This document shows, in pieces, positions 1 through 8,939 of a stretch of DNA of 64,000 nt. The stretch's first letter is position 1. Every line of letters starts with the position of its first letter. The translations under genes were made by a program, and so were the position numbers. Below the pieces are notes generated by a model, which saw only the letters and a list, made by a program, of their open reading frames with translations, made no database searches and had not been told where the DNA came from. This stretch comes from Chitinophagaceae bacterium (GTDB lineage: Bacteria; Bacteroidota; Bacteroidia; Chitinophagales; Chitinophagaceae): positions 16,524 to 80,523 of the forward strand of contig SEAD01000004.1 in NCBI GenBank assembly GCA_004173355.1. The letters are read 5' to 3'.

Positions 1-1683
1 GGTAACTCGCGTTATTCCGATTCGGTGCTGAATGTGATCCTCGGTATCAATAAGGGTGATATCTATAACCTCGATATCCTCAACAAACGCCTGGGTAAAG
101 AACTTTCACAGGAAGGTGGTGATATCAGCGGATACTACATGGATGAAGGATACCTGTTCTTCCGGGTGGAACCGGTTGAAACGGCTGTATATAATGATAC
201 CATTGATCACGAGATCCGGATCACCGAAGGCCCGCAGGCCAGGATCAAAAATGTAACCATTTCAGGTAACGAACGCACGAAGGACCACGTAATCCGTCGG
301 GAGCTGCGGACCGTGCCTGGTGAGCTTTTCAGCCGGACCGACCTTATCCGTTCACAGCGTGAACTGGGTAACCTGCAGTTCTTCAACCAGGAGACGATCA
401 ACCCGGGTGTGGTTCCGAATGCGGAAGATGGTACAGTGGATATCAACTGGAAACTGGAGGAAAAATCATCTGACCAGCTCGAACTGTCTGCCGGCTGGGG
501 TGGTGGTATCGGTCTTACCGGTACACTGGGCGTCACCTTCAACAACTTTTCCATAAAGAATATCTGGAAGAAAACGGCATGGGATCCATTGCCAACGGGT
601 GACGGACAGAAACTCAGTCTCCGTGTGCAGTCCAACGGCCGCGCCTTCCGTTCCTATAACTTCTCTTTCACCGAGCCCTGGCTGGGTGGCAAGAAACGTA
701 ACTCACTGACGGTTGGTTACAACAACAGTAAGTACTCCAATGCATTTGACCCGTATACCGGTCGTATCGACCGTGCCCGTTCGGATACCAACTACCTTAA
801 GGTAAACGGATTCAGTGTTGCCCTCGGCAAGCAGCTGAAGTGGCCGGATGACTATTTCAACCTTGTATACTCGGTGAATTTCACCCAGTATATCCGGAGC
901 AACTATGCCATCTTCGAAGGTGTCAGTGGCACAGGCCGCTCGAATAACCTGAGCTTCAAAGTGGCGTTGCAGCGGTCTTCCGTGTTTGACCCGATCTTCC
1001 CGCGAAGTGGTTCGAACCTGCTTGCCAGCGTGCAGTTTACCCCGCCCTATTCCTTATTCAACCCGGATATCGTGGATTCAAAGGATCCATATAAAAACCC
1101 CGAATACCACAAGTGGCGCTTCAATGCTGAATGGTATGTACCACTGGGCCGCCCGATGGGTGCCGACAAGAACCGCCAGTTCGTGCTGAAGATGGCAGCG
1201 AAATATGGTTTCATGGGTAAATACAACCAGGACCTGGACTATTCACCGTTTGAAAGGTTCCAGGTGGGTGATGCGGGCCTGACCAATAACTTCGGGCTGC
1301 TCGGTTATGATATCGTGGCACACCGTGGCTACCCTGTTTACCAGAATTCAGATCCTACCATCAACCCTGACCAGCAGAATGCCTCCAGGTTCTTTACCAT
1401 ATTCAACAAATACCAGCTTGAGCTGAGGTATCCGCTCGTGACCAACCCGGGAAGTACGATCTATGGTCTTGCTTTCTTTGAGGCGGCAAACGGCTGGTAC
1501 AACTTCAAGGACTATAACCCCTTCCGCCTGCGTCGCAGTGCGGGTCTGGGTATGCGCTTCTTCCTGCCTATGTTCGGACTGCTCGGGTTCGACTATGGTG
1601 TCGGGTTCGACCGCATGCAACCCGGCCAGGGCCTGAAAGGCGCGTCCCGCTTCACATTCATGCTTGGGTTTGAACCGGAATAA
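1..1683 (+). CDS. bamA: Outer membrane protein assembly factor BamA, 3' part (5' end outside window)
   Basis: The frame is open from base 1, so the gene starts upstream; about 560 residues are present. The first ~140 residues fit the last POTRA domains, with the typical ITEGPQARIKNVTISGNERT segment at about residues 75-95. The rest is an Omp85 16-strand barrel rich in alternating aromatic and polar residues, with an HRGY motif matching the conserved (V/I)RG(F/Y) lid-lock loop near residue 445. BamA folds and inserts beta-barrel proteins into the outer membrane. Two periplasmic OmpH/Skp-type chaperones follow directly, the usual Bacteroidota arrangement and functionally coherent, since Skp delivers barrels to BamA. 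The stop codon lies inside the predicted -7 box of the next gene. The family call is secure; only the N-terminal POTRA count cannot be judged. Confidence 0.93.
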   Translation, partial: GNSRYSDSVLNVILGINKGDIYNLDILNKRLGKELSQEGGDISGYYMDEGYLFFRVEPVETAVYNDTIDHEIRITEGPQARIKNVTISGNERTKDHVIRRELRTVPGELFSRTDLIRSQRELGNLQFFNQETINPGVVPNAEDGTVDINWKLEEKSSDQLELSAGWGGGIGLTGTLGVTFNNFSIKNIWKKTAWDPLPTGDGQKLSLRVQSNGRAFRSYNFSFTEPWLGGKKRNSLTVGYNNSKYSNAFDPYTGRIDRARSDTNYLKVNGFSVALGKQLKWPDDYFNLVYSVNFTQYIRSNYAIFEGVSGTGRSNNLSFKVALQRSSVFDPIFPRSGSNLLASVQFTPPYSLFNPDIVDSKDPYKNPEYHKWRFNAEWYVPLGRPMGADKNRQFVLKMAAKYGFMGKYNQDLDYSPFERFQVGDAGLTNNFGLLGYDIVAHRGYPVYQNSDPTINPDQQNASRFFTIFNKYQLELRYPLVTNPGSTIYGLAFFEAANGWYNFKDYNPFRLRRSAGLGMRFFLPMFGLLGFDYGVGFDRMQPGQGLKGASRFTFMLGFEPE

Positions 1684-1688
1684 TTTTG
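1681..1688 (+). promoter_or_regulatory. Putative -7 promoter element of first ompH gene
   Basis: TAATTTTG matches the Bacteroidota -7 consensus TAnnTTTG exactly and overlaps the bamA stop codon. It lies 45 bp before the ompH start. No clear TTG was seen at the expected -33 distance, so this is suggestive only. Confidence 0.35.
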
Positions 1689-1733
1689 TATCATGTGGCG
1701 AAACAGCAAACCCGCCACTAAAAAAAACGATAT

Positions 1734-2246
1734 ATGAAAAAGATAACCCTGATCGTAACCCTTGTACTTGCTGTTGCAATGAATCTCTCCGCGCAGAAGT
1801 ATGCAATTATCGATACCCGTTACATCCTTGACAAGATGCCCGAATACACGGCTGCACAGAAACAGCTGGACCAGACCGCAGCCGAATGGCAGAAAGATAT
1901 TGACCTCAAACAGACAGCGCTCGACCGGATGTACAAGGATTATGACGCCGAGCAGGTCATGCTCAGCGAGGACCTGAAGAAAAAACGCCAGGACCAGCTC
2001 TTCCTGAAAGAGAAAGAACTGCGGGACATCCAGCGTCAACGTTTTGGTTTTGAGGGAGATCTGTTTAAGAAAAGACAGGAACTGGTGAAACCGATCCAGG
2101 ATAAGGTGTACAATGCCGTACAGAAGATCGCGACCCAGCGCACCTACGATTTCGTGCTCGATAAAAGTGAAGGAATTACCATTATATTTGCCGACCCCAA
2201 ACTCGACAAGAGTGAGGATGTATTAAGGGAACTCGGCATCAAATAA
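1734..2246 (+). CDS. OmpH/Skp family periplasmic chaperone
   Basis: A 170-residue protein with an N-terminal signal peptide (about residues 1-20, ending SAQ), then a short beta segment with the OmpH-type YAIIDTRYILDKMPEY pattern, a long charged coiled-coil arm (about residues 45-120), and a C-terminal strand region (YDFVLDKSEGITIIF). This is the layout of Skp/OmpH, a trimeric holdase that binds unfolded outer-membrane proteins in the periplasm. It sits between bamA and a second ompH paralogue, probably as one functional block. The ATG at 1734 gives the only sensible signal peptide. Family call is firm; client range is unknown. Confidence 0.92.
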   Translation: MKKITLIVTLVLAVAMNLSAQKYAIIDTRYILDKMPEYTAAQKQLDQTAAEWQKDIDLKQTALDRMYKDYDAEQVMLSEDLKKKRQDQLFLKEKELRDIQRQRFGFEGDLFKKRQELVKPIQDKVYNAVQKIATQRTYDFVLDKSEGITIIFADPKLDKSEDVLRELGIK

Positions 2247-2364
2247 GGGTTTGCGGTCACTGTGGATATGTTAAATCAGGGGTGCAAGCAACTAATTAAA
2301 GCGAAACCATCTCTTACTCACAAATAAAAAACACCAACCCTGTTAAGGGGGAAAAAGAAAACAA

Positions 2365-2931
2365 ATGCAGATGAAAAAATTGAAAGTATTAGTAGTAGCG
2401 GCTTGCCTGGTGCTGGTAGCTAACGAATCACAGGCCCAGACCAAGATCGGCTACATTGATGCGGAGACGGTCCTGTACCTGATGCCGGAAGTGGCAAAAA
2501 TCGACACACTGGTTAACCAGTACCGTGTTGACACCGTTGGTAAAGAGTTCAACTCACTGATGGCGACTTACCAATACAAAGACAGCATTTTCAGGGACTC
2601 CAGCAAGCCAATGCCCCCTGCAGTCCGCGAACAATACCAGCGTGAGCTGGCTGAACTGACCCAGACCCTCCAGAGCTGGCAGCAGATCGCACAGGAAGCT
2701 ATCCAGAACAAACAACAACAGCTCCTTGCGCCGGTTATGAAAAAAATCCAGGATGCAATCAATGCAGTAGCGAAAGAAAAGGGTTACACCTATGTGGTTT
2801 CCCGCGAATCACTGATTGTTGCCCCGGATGCTGACAACCTGCTTTCCGCAGTTGCCACCAAACTTAAGATCACCCTGCCTCCGCAACTCCAGCCCGGTTA
2901 CAAACCACCAGCTGGCGGCGCAAGGCCATAA
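2365..2931 (+). CDS. OmpH/Skp family periplasmic chaperone, second copy
   Basis: A 188-residue paralogue of the preceding gene: signal peptide (LVVAACLVLVANESQAQ), the KIGYIDAETVLYLMPE opening strand, a glutamine-rich coiled-coil arm around residues 55-125, and a C-terminal Skp core. It differs in having a proline-rich tail ending in PPAGGARP. Translation may begin at ATG 2365 or ATG 2371; the second gives a cleaner lysine-rich signal peptide start. The 118-bp gap from the first copy and the strong terminator after it suggest it ends a bamA-ompH-ompH unit. Two adjacent copies are common in Bacteroidota; why two are kept is not visible here. Confidence 0.9.
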   Translation: MQMKKLKVLVVAACLVLVANESQAQTKIGYIDAETVLYLMPEVAKIDTLVNQYRVDTVGKEFNSLMATYQYKDSIFRDSSKPMPPAVREQYQRELAELTQTLQSWQQIAQEAIQNKQQQLLAPVMKKIQDAINAVAKEKGYTYVVSRESLIVAPDADNLLSAVATKLKITLPPQLQPGYKPPAGGARP

Positions 2932-2950
2932 TAAAAAACTTCTGGTACAA

Positions 2951-2981
2951 AACCCCGTTGCATCCGCAGCGGGGTTTTTTG
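2951..2981 (+). terminator. Intrinsic terminator after the ompH pair
   Basis: The stem AACCCCGTTGC / GCAGCGGGGTT (one G-T wobble) is followed by six T residues. The T-tract also contains the TTG that may serve as the -33 element of murI. Confidence 0.85.
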
Positions 2982-3007
2982 TTTTCCGTGCCAGCCCGTT
3001 AACTTTG
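2979..3007 (+). promoter_or_regulatory. Bacteroidota-type promoter of murI, apparently leaderless
   Basis: TTG at 2979-2981 and TAACTTTG at 3000-3007 are 18 bp apart, close to the TTG / TAnnTTTG layout of Bacteroidota vegetative promoters. The -7 box ends only 4 bp before the murI ATG at 3012, so transcription would start at or next to the A of the start codon. The -33 part lies in the T-tract of the upstream terminator. Confidence 0.55.
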
Positions 3008-3011
3008 GATC

Positions 3012-3839
3012 ATGCAAAAAGCAAATCCCATCGGGGTGTTTGACTCCGGTTACGGAGGCCTGAGTGTGCTGAAAGAAATCATTGGCAAACTGCCGGAGTA
3101 CGATTACATCTATCTTGGCGACAATGCGCGGGCACCGTATGGCAACCGCTCCTTCGATACCGTGTATGAATACACCCTGCAATGTGTCAGATGGTTTTTC
3201 GACCAGGGCTGCTCACTGGTCATCCTGGCCTGTAATACCGCATCGGCAAAAGCCCTGCGATCGATCCAGCAGCGCGACCTCCCGGGAATGGGTGCCGAAA
3301 AACGGGTGCTTGGGGTGATCCGCCCCACCACCGAACTGATTGGGAGCCTGACCGAAACGGGCAGTGTAGGGATCCTGGCCACAAATGGCACCGTTGCTTC
3401 CAATTCATACCCCGTGGAGATTGCAAAGTTTTATCCCGGTGTAAAAGTATACCAGGAAGCCTGCCCGATGTGGGTGCCGCTGGTCGAGAACAATGAGTTT
3501 GACAATGCAGGGGCCGATTTTTTTATCCGTAAAAATCTCCAGAACATTTTCCATACCGGCAAACAGATCGATGTGCTCCTCATGGCCTGCACACACTACC
3601 CGCTGATGAAGGACCGGATCCGGGAACATGTGCCGGTGCAGGTAAAACTGCTTTCCCAGGGAGAGATCGTGGCCGAGAGCCTCGACGATTACCTCATGCG
3701 CCATCCCGGGATGGCCGCGCTTTGCAGCCGCAATGGTACCCGCGAGTTTTACACCACCGATTCCCCCCAGGATTTTGATAACCATGCTACCCGCTTTTTC
3801 GGCGAAGCCGTGAAATCCCATCATGTACAGATTGGGTGA
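3012..3839 (+). CDS. murI: Glutamate racemase
   Basis: A 275-residue cytoplasmic enzyme that interconverts L- and D-glutamate, supplying D-Glu for peptidoglycan. The N-terminal GVFDSGYGGLSVL motif and the two catalytic cysteines are visible: C74 in LACNTAS and C193 in ACTHYP, the pair that deprotonates each face of the substrate. Length matches the family. The ATG at 3012 follows a -7 promoter box by 4 bp, which argues strongly for this start and for a leaderless transcript. Placement after the bamA/ompH block is common in Bacteroidota, tying outer-membrane and wall growth genes together. No unusual residues seen. Confidence 0.96.
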   Translation: MQKANPIGVFDSGYGGLSVLKEIIGKLPEYDYIYLGDNARAPYGNRSFDTVYEYTLQCVRWFFDQGCSLVILACNTASAKALRSIQQRDLPGMGAEKRVLGVIRPTTELIGSLTETGSVGILATNGTVASNSYPVEIAKFYPGVKVYQEACPMWVPLVENNEFDNAGADFFIRKNLQNIFHTGKQIDVLLMACTHYPLMKDRIREHVPVQVKLLSQGEIVAESLDDYLMRHPGMAALCSRNGTREFYTTDSPQDFDNHATRFFGEAVKSHHVQIG

Positions 3840-3926
3840 GGCGAAATCATTATTGTGTTGCAGCGAGTTATGGAGGCACCTGAAAAGAAATCGGGTATTC
3901 TGTGCGTTCTTCTGCCGATGAAACCC

Positions 3927-3934
3927 TACCTTTG
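3927..3934 (+). promoter_or_regulatory. Putative -7 element of rpmH
   Basis: TACCTTTG matches TAnnTTTG exactly. It would give rpmH an untranslated leader of about 95 bases in the 195-bp gap after murI. No clear -33 TTG was found. Confidence 0.4.
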
Positions 3935-4034
3935 CCGTCCTTTCACAAACCAGCGGGTGTGGTGACCTGCCGGCCAATGAAACCAGGTCCGTTCTCCCGG
4001 GCCACCTTTCAAACAGTGAAAAAGTAAAAAAATT

Positions 4035-4190
4035 ATGAAACGTACATTCCAGCCCCACGTTCGCCGTCGTAAAACCGTTCACGGATTCCGTAAACGCATG
4101 CAAACCGCTAATGGCCGTAAGGTGTTAGCCAGCCGTCGCGCGAAAGGCCGTCATAAACTGACTGTTTCTGACGAACGCAAACTGAAGTAA
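4035..4190 (+). CDS. rpmH: 50S ribosomal protein L34
   Basis: A 51-residue, highly basic protein beginning [13 protein letters not shown] and containing the [19 protein letters not shown] core that defines bacterial L34. It is part of the large ribosomal subunit. The gene sits immediately before rnpA and yidD, the near-universal rpmH-rnpA-yidD order. A hairpin with a T-tract follows at 4234-4260. Start and stop are unambiguous. Confidence 0.97.
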   Translation: MKRTFQPHVRRRKTVHGFRKRMQTANGRKVLASRRAKGRHKLTVSDERKLK

Positions 4191-4233
4191 TCCATTACGC
4201 CGTTCAACGGCGAACGATACAGATATTCCTGAA

Positions 4234-4260
4234 TAGCTCCTCCTGAAGGGGCTATTTTTG
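4234..4260 (+). terminator. Terminator-like hairpin after rpmH, overlapping rnpA promoter
   Basis: The stem TAGCTCC / GGGGCTA, with one T-G pair and a 7-base loop, is followed by TTTTTG. The same bases form TATTTTTG (4253-4260), a perfect TAnnTTTG -7 box. One stretch may thus attenuate rpmH and start rnpA. Confidence 0.55.
4253..4260 (+). promoter_or_regulatory. Putative -7 element of rnpA
   Basis: TATTTTTG fits TAnnTTTG. Transcription from it would begin near 4264, downstream of the TTG codon at 4258. This supports GTG 4300 as the rnpA start. Confidence 0.4.
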
Positions 4261-4299
4261 TACCCGGATACCGGCTGCCTTGATGCCGCAAAAAATTAC

Positions 4300-4701
4300 G
4301 TGCAGAAAAAATTTACCATAGGGAAAACGGAGCGGCTCAAAAGCCGGAAGAAGATCGATGAGCTCTTCCGTGGCGGACGTCGGTTTAATGCCGGTCCGTT
4401 CCGGGTGTCATTTGCCATTGAAGCAGGTGCCGCAGTCATGCAGTTTGGTACCGGCGCGGGCACCCGCAATTTCAAACGCGCGCATGACCGCAACCGGATC
4501 AAACGGCTTTGCCGCGAAAACTGGCGCTTGGCCAACCAGCCGCTGAAGGAACTGATGCTGCAGCGTCAACTTTCACTCTTTGTATTTGTACTTTATACGG
4601 GTAAGGAACTGCCGGATTATACGTTTACCCGGTCGCATTTTACCCGTATCACCGATAACCTGCTTCGAGCCTGTAATGAAACAATTACTCCGGATACTTA
4701 G
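4300..4701 (+). CDS. rnpA: Ribonuclease P protein component
   Basis: The protein subunit that, with RNase P RNA, removes 5' leaders from tRNA precursors. Family marks are the opening [19 protein letters not shown] and the RNR-type motif [19 protein letters not shown] at roughly residues 62-80, a basic RNA-binding helix. I place the start at GTG 4300 (133 residues). An in-frame TTG at 4258 would add 14 non-conserved residues and lies inside the promoter. The 3' end overlaps yidD by 26 bp, implying translational coupling. Confidence 0.93.
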   Translation: MQKKFTIGKTERLKSRKKIDELFRGGRRFNAGPFRVSFAIEAGAAVMQFGTGAGTRNFKRAHDRNRIKRLCRENWRLANQPLKELMLQRQLSLFVFVLYTGKELPDYTFTRSHFTRITDNLLRACNETITPDT

Positions 4702-4906
4702 CCTGCCGTTCCTGGCACTGATAAAAATCTACCAGGTGATGATCTCACCCTGGCTGGGACCAAAGTGCCGGTACACTCCTACCTGCTCGCATTATGCAGC
4801 CGAGTCACTGAAGAAATATGGTGTCTTCAAAGGGATCTGGCTTTCGGTCAAACGGATTGCACGCTGTCATCCATGGGGCGGCAGCGGATATGACCCGGTA
4901 CCATAA
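4676..4906 (+). CDS. yidD: Membrane protein insertion efficiency factor YidD
   Basis: A 76-residue membrane-associated protein with an amphipathic/hydrophobic N-terminus (about residues 1-27) and the diagnostic cysteine-rich core: [20 protein letters not shown], followed by the [14 protein letters not shown] tail typical of YidD. It assists YidC-mediated insertion of inner-membrane proteins. Its ATG lies within the rnpA 3' end (26-bp overlap), the classic arrangement. An upstream in-frame start exists but would only duplicate rnpA sequence in another frame. A strong hairpin follows. Confidence 0.95.
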   Translation: MKQLLRILSLPFLALIKIYQVMISPWLGPKCRYTPTCSHYAAESLKKYGVFKGIWLSVKRIARCHPWGGSGYDPVP

Positions 4907-4912
4907 AAAAAA

Positions 4913-4939
4913 TCCCCTGCCGTGAGTCACAGCAGGGGA
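4913..4939. terminator. Bidirectional terminator between yidD and sod
   Basis: The perfect 8-bp stem TCCCCTGC / GCAGGGGA has an A-tract on the left (AAAAAAAA, T-tract on the minus strand) and AAAATAT on the right. It can serve both converging genes, most convincingly the minus-strand sod gene. Confidence 0.75.
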
Positions 4940-4966
4940 AAATATAATTCCAAGGGAAGCGCCCGG

Positions 4967-5572
4967 TTATTTTGCTGCGGCTTCGTAAAGCTCGCCCACT
5001 TTTGACCAGTTGATTACCGCCCAGATCGCTTTCAGGTAATCAGGACGTTTGTTCTGGTACTTCAGGTAATATGCATGTTCCCATACATCAATACCCAGCA
5101 CCGGTGTGCCTTTCACTTCAGCAATATCCATCAGTGGGTTATCCTGGTTGGGGGTTGACGTCACTTCCAGTTTACCATCTTTTACAATCAGCCAGGCCCA
5201 TCCTGACCCAAAACGGGTGGTTCCGGCTGCATTTACTTTTTCTTTCAGGCCATCGAGTGAGCCGAAAGTGCTGTTGATCGCCTCAGCCAGTTTGCCGGAA
5301 GGCTCACCGCCATTAGCTGACAGCTGGTTCCAGAAAAATGTATGGTTCCAGTGACCACCGCCATTGTTGCGCACGGCAGGGGAAATTTTTCCTGCAGAAG
5401 CCACAAGTTCTTCGATGGTTTTATTTTCATGCTCAGTGCCTGCGATTGCCTTGTTCAGGTTGTCGACATATGCCTGGTGGTGTTTGCCATGGTGGATTTC
5501 CATTGTCTGCTTGTCAATATGAGGTTCCAGAGCATCGGGTGCGTAAGGCAACGCCGGTAATGTAAATGCCAT
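4967..5572 (-). CDS. Superoxide dismutase (Mn/Fe family, Mn-type signature)
   Basis: A 201-residue cytoplasmic enzyme that dismutates superoxide to O2 and H2O2. All four metal ligands are present: H27, H77 (in [11 protein letters not shown]), D162 and H166 (DVWEHAYY). Residues near the metal, GGH at 72-74 and Q143 in TPNQDNP, are those usual in Mn or cambialistic forms rather than strict Fe enzymes; metal use is therefore inferred. No signal peptide. The gene is monocistronic, with a -7 box about 44 bp upstream and a shared terminator downstream. Confidence 0.95.
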   Translation of the reverse strand: MAFTLPALPYAPDALEPHIDKQTMEIHHGKHHQAYVDNLNKAIAGTEHENKTIEELVASAGKISPAVRNNGGGHWNHTFFWNQLSANGGEPSGKLAEAINSTFGSLDGLKEKVNAAGTTRFGSGWAWLIVKDGKLEVTSTPNQDNPLMDIAEVKGTPVLGIDVWEHAYYLKYQNKRPDYLKAIWAVINWSKVGELYEAAAK

Positions 5573-5615
5573 AATTAAAATTTTAAAGTTGAGAAATAGA
5601 TCCCTGAATAGGTAA

Positions 5616-5623
5616 CAAATTTA
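5616..5623 (-). promoter_or_regulatory. Putative -7 element of sod
   Basis: On the minus strand the bases read TAAATTTG, an exact TAnnTTTG. It predicts a leader of about 40 bases. No clear TTG at -33. Confidence 0.4.
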
Positions 5624-5803
5624 TTGCCTTACTGTTGATATACAGGAATAATTTCATGTTATCACTTAGTGAATACACCTATCACTAGAAATAGTGATGC
5701 TTTCCTCTCAGATTCACGCCTGTCGCGGAAAGAACAAAGCTTCTTTTTCCGTATTTTCCATGTCTCCATTTTATACAAAACTGCGAAAACAAAATCAACT
5801 CTT

Positions 5804-8800
5804 ATGGGAAGGACAAGGCATTTACTGCACCTGCTGTTCTGGCTATTCGCATTGCCCCTTACCCTGGCGGCACAGACCAGGGAAGTTTCGGGAACGATTA
5901 CCAACAGCAAAGGCGAACCTGTACCGTCGGCCACGGTCCAGCAGAAAGGAACCGGCAATTCAGTAGCGGCCAGCGCCCAGGGGCGTTACAGCATCACCGT
6001 CAGCGGCGCGAATATCGTCCTGCTTATTTCATCCGCCGGTTTTACCAGCACCGAATTCCCGATCGGGGATGCGGCCAGTTATGATTTCCAGCTGACAGAG
6101 TCCGGTTCACTATCCGAAGTAGTGGTCACCGGTGCCTTTGGTGTAAAGCAGCGCAAGAAGACGCTTGGGTACAATGTGCAGGAGGTCAATTCAGCCGAAC
6201 TTGCCAAGGGGAAAGAAAACAGTTTTATCAATGCCCTGCAGGGTAAGGTGAGTGGGGTCAATATCAATTCCACGGGTGGCGCACCCGGGGCAGGTACCGA
6301 TATCGTGATCCGCGGGATTTCTTCCCTTAACCCCGGCGCCAACAACCAGCCGCTGATCATCGTTGATGGAATGCCGGTTGACAACAGCACTGTTGTGGGA
6401 AGCCTTATGCCAAGTGCCGGTTCAAACGGTAACCAGGCTGGTTCACGTGACCAGTTTGCCACTGCCAACCGCGGGCTGGATATCAACCCCGACGATATCG
6501 AATCTATCTCCGTGCTGAAAGGTGCGGGTGCCACGGCACTTTATGGATTGCAGGCCGCCAATGGTGTGATCATTATAACTACAAAAAAGGGAGCGGCAGG
6601 GAAAATGGTCGTCAGCGCCAGTTCATCCGCATCGATCGACTTCCTGACCAAGTACCCCGAGATCCAGAAGAAATACCGGGAAGGCCAGGGCGGCCGGATC
6701 AATATCGCACAGACCGGACTACTAGGTACCCGTTTCCAGACATTCGGACCCGCGATCAGTGCACAGGACCATGTGTATGAAAATTTCCGTGATGCCTTTG
6801 ATAATGGTGCACGTTACAACAACTCCATTTCGGTGCAGGGAGGCAATGGCAAGAGTACTTATTATACTTCTTTCTCTTCGCTCAACCAGAAAGGGATGAT
6901 CCCCACTACCAAATTCAACCGGTATACATTCAAACTGGCCGGATCCACACAGGTGACGGACAGGTTCCAGGTGCTGGGCTCGGCTACGCTGACCTCTTCC
7001 CGCAACGTGCAGCCATCTGCCGGTGATAAAGGCATCATGACCGCATTGTCGTACCATACCACTACCGTGGATGTGCGTGATTATATCCGTCCTGATGGTA
7101 CCATCAACAGCTACGCCGGGTCAACGATCGATAACCCATTGTATGTGGCACGATTCAGCCAGCTGCAGAGCAACCTGTTCCGTTTTGTGGGGAATATGGG
7201 ATTCAGCTGGAATATCCTCAACGGACTTAAGTTTGATTACAAGATAGGGGGCGACTTCTACGGGGATAACCGCACGCGTATTGTGCCCGGTCCGATCTTC
7301 CCCGGTGCAGTGGCACTTGACCTGGCAGCCGCAACCGGCGGGTATATCGCAGAGGACCGTGTGAGTTTCCGTGACGTGACTTCCAATGCTTTCCTGACAT
7401 ACAACAACAAGATCAATGAAGACTTCGACTATTCGGTGCTGGTGGGTAACACGATCCAGAATACATATACTGACCTGATCAGTGCAAGGGGTGAAGGGTT
7501 TTCGTCACCCAACTTTTTTGACCTGAGTAATACCGCTAACCTGTACAATAACCGGGTGACCACCCGCCGCCGTTACGCGGGTATTTTTGGTACTGCGAAA
7601 ATCGGGTTCCGCAATGCACTGTACCTCGAGCTTTCCGGCAGGAACGATTACAGTTCAACACTGCCACCCGGCAACAACTCGTTCTTTTATCCGGCAACCA
7701 GTCTCAGTTATGTGTTCACTGACCTGCACAAGATCTCCGGTTCGGTGCTGAACTATGGTAAACTGCGTGCATCCTATGCCCAGGTCGGGAAGGATGCCTC
7801 CCCTTATAGCGATCGTGTATACTACTACCCCGCATCCGGATTCCCCTTCAATGGTGTAGGTGGTATCCGCAGGGGCGGTACATATGCTGACTTCAGTTTG
7901 CTTCCTGAAAAACAAAAATCCATCGAACTGGGTACGGAGCTGCATTTCCTTGCATCACGCATCACACTTGACCTTTCTGTGTACCAGAGCAAAAACGTGG
8001 ACCAGATCCTGTCCGTTCCCATCTCCTATGCCAGCGGATATTTCAACTACCTGACCAATTCCGGTTCGATCCGCAACCGCGGTGTGGAAGTGGAACTGGG
8101 TGGATCGCCGGTAAAGACCGAAGCGCTCACATGGACGGCTACCATCAACTGGTCGATGAACCGCAGCAAGGTGCTGTCGATCAAGGAAGGCATCACCGAA
8201 GTGCCATTCTATAATGAAGGCAGGGTGAGCAATAAACTGGTGGTTGGCGGATCCGCAGGTGATATGTATGGCGTGGCTTACCAGCGCAATGATGACGGGC
8301 AACTGATTATCAACGACAATACGGCAAGCGCTCAGTATGGCCGCCCGCTGGTTACCCCTTCCGCAGCCAATCTCTGGGTGAAAGTGGGCAATGCCATCCC
8401 TGACTGGCTGGGCAGTCTCAACAACTCAGTCACCTACAAAGGCTTCAATCTCTCTTTCCTGCTGGAAGTGAAAAAAGGCGGGGACATGATGGATGTAACC
8501 ATGCGGAACTCTATCCGCAACGGTGTGCTGAAGATCACGGAAAACCGTTACCAGCAGATCGTGTTCCAGGGTGTGAAAGCAACCGACGGTCGTCCGAATG
8601 ATATCCCCACCATCCTTGATGAAAATTATTACCGTGATGCCGATGTGTTTAACAATATCGCAGACGTGATTGTACAGGATGCAAGCTGGGTGAGGCTTCG
8701 CAACGTCAGCATCGGATATGAGCTCCCCCGTAAATGGTTGTCGGCCCAGAAAGTGGTGAAGAGTGCCAACCTGAGTGTAACGGGCAGCAACTTCATCCTG

Positions 8801-8929
8801 CAAACGCCTTACAAAGGTTATGATCCGCAATCGACGGCTTATGGTTCGGGGTATAACGTATATGGGTTTACCGGTAGTAATATACCCAACTACAGTTCGG
8901 TAATCTTTTCGTTAAACGCAACATTCTAA
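5804..8929 (+). CDS. SusC/RagA-type TonB-linked outer membrane transporter (first pair)
   Basis: About 1,041 residues from ATG 5804. There is a signal peptide (LLFWLFALPLTLAAQ), a carboxypeptidase-like regulatory domain (VSGTITNSKGEPVPSATV), a TonB-box-like SEVVVTGAFG, then a plug with the SusC hallmarks VSGVNINSTGGAPGAG and LYGLQAANGVIIITTKKG, and a C-terminal barrel. With its SusD partner it would import an oligomer across the outer membrane using TonB energy. A longer reading from GTG 5669 would bury the signal peptide, so I reject it. It heads an operon with a SusD-like and a small lipoprotein gene. No carbohydrate enzyme, protease or regulator adjoins it, so the substrate is not predictable. 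Confidence 0.92.
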   Translation: MGRTRHLLHLLFWLFALPLTLAAQTREVSGTITNSKGEPVPSATVQQKGTGNSVAASAQGRYSITVSGANIVLLISSAGFTSTEFPIGDAASYDFQLTESGSLSEVVVTGAFGVKQRKKTLGYNVQEVNSAELAKGKENSFINALQGKVSGVNINSTGGAPGAGTDIVIRGISSLNPGANNQPLIIVDGMPVDNSTVVGSLMPSAGSNGNQAGSRDQFATANRGLDINPDDIESISVLKGAGATALYGLQAANGVIIITTKKGAAGKMVVSASSSASIDFLTKYPEIQKKYREGQGGRINIAQTGLLGTRFQTFGPAISAQDHVYENFRDAFDNGARYNNSISVQGGNGKSTYYTSFSSLNQKGMIPTTKFNRYTFKLAGSTQVTDRFQVLGSATLTSSRNVQPSAGDKGIMTALSYHTTTVDVRDYIRPDGTINSYAGSTIDNPLYVARFSQLQSNLFRFVGNMGFSWNILNGLKFDYKIGGDFYGDNRTRIVPGPIFPGAVALDLAAATGGYIAEDRVSFRDVTSNAFLTYNNKINEDFDYSVLVGNTIQNTYTDLISARGEGFSSPNFFDLSNTANLYNNRVTTRRRYAGIFGTAKIGFRNALYLELSGRNDYSSTLPPGNNSFFYPATSLSYVFTDLHKISGSVLNYGKLRASYAQVGKDASPYSDRVYYYPASGFPFNGVGGIRRGGTYADFSLLPEKQKSIELGTELHFLASRITLDLSVYQSKNVDQILSVPISYASGYFNYLTNSGSIRNRGVEVELGGSPVKTEALTWTATINWSMNRSKVLSIKEGITEVPFYNEGRVSNKLVVGGSAGDMYGVAYQRNDDGQLIINDNTASAQYGRPLVTPSAANLWVKVGNAIPDWLGSLNNSVTYKGFNLSFLLEVKKGGDMMDVTMRNSIRNGVLKITENRYQQIVFQGVKATDGRPNDIPTILDENYYRDADVFNNIADVIVQDASWVRLRNVSIGYELPRKWLSAQKVVKSANLSVTGSNFILQTPYKGYDPQSTAYGSGYNVYGFTGSNIPNYSSVIFSLNATF

Positions 8930-8939
8930 ATTACCAAGC

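Noticed and set aside
4258..4299. TTG start of rnpA at 4258
   Set aside because: It lies inside the predicted -7 box and terminator T-tract; the extra 14 residues are not like RnpA N-termini.
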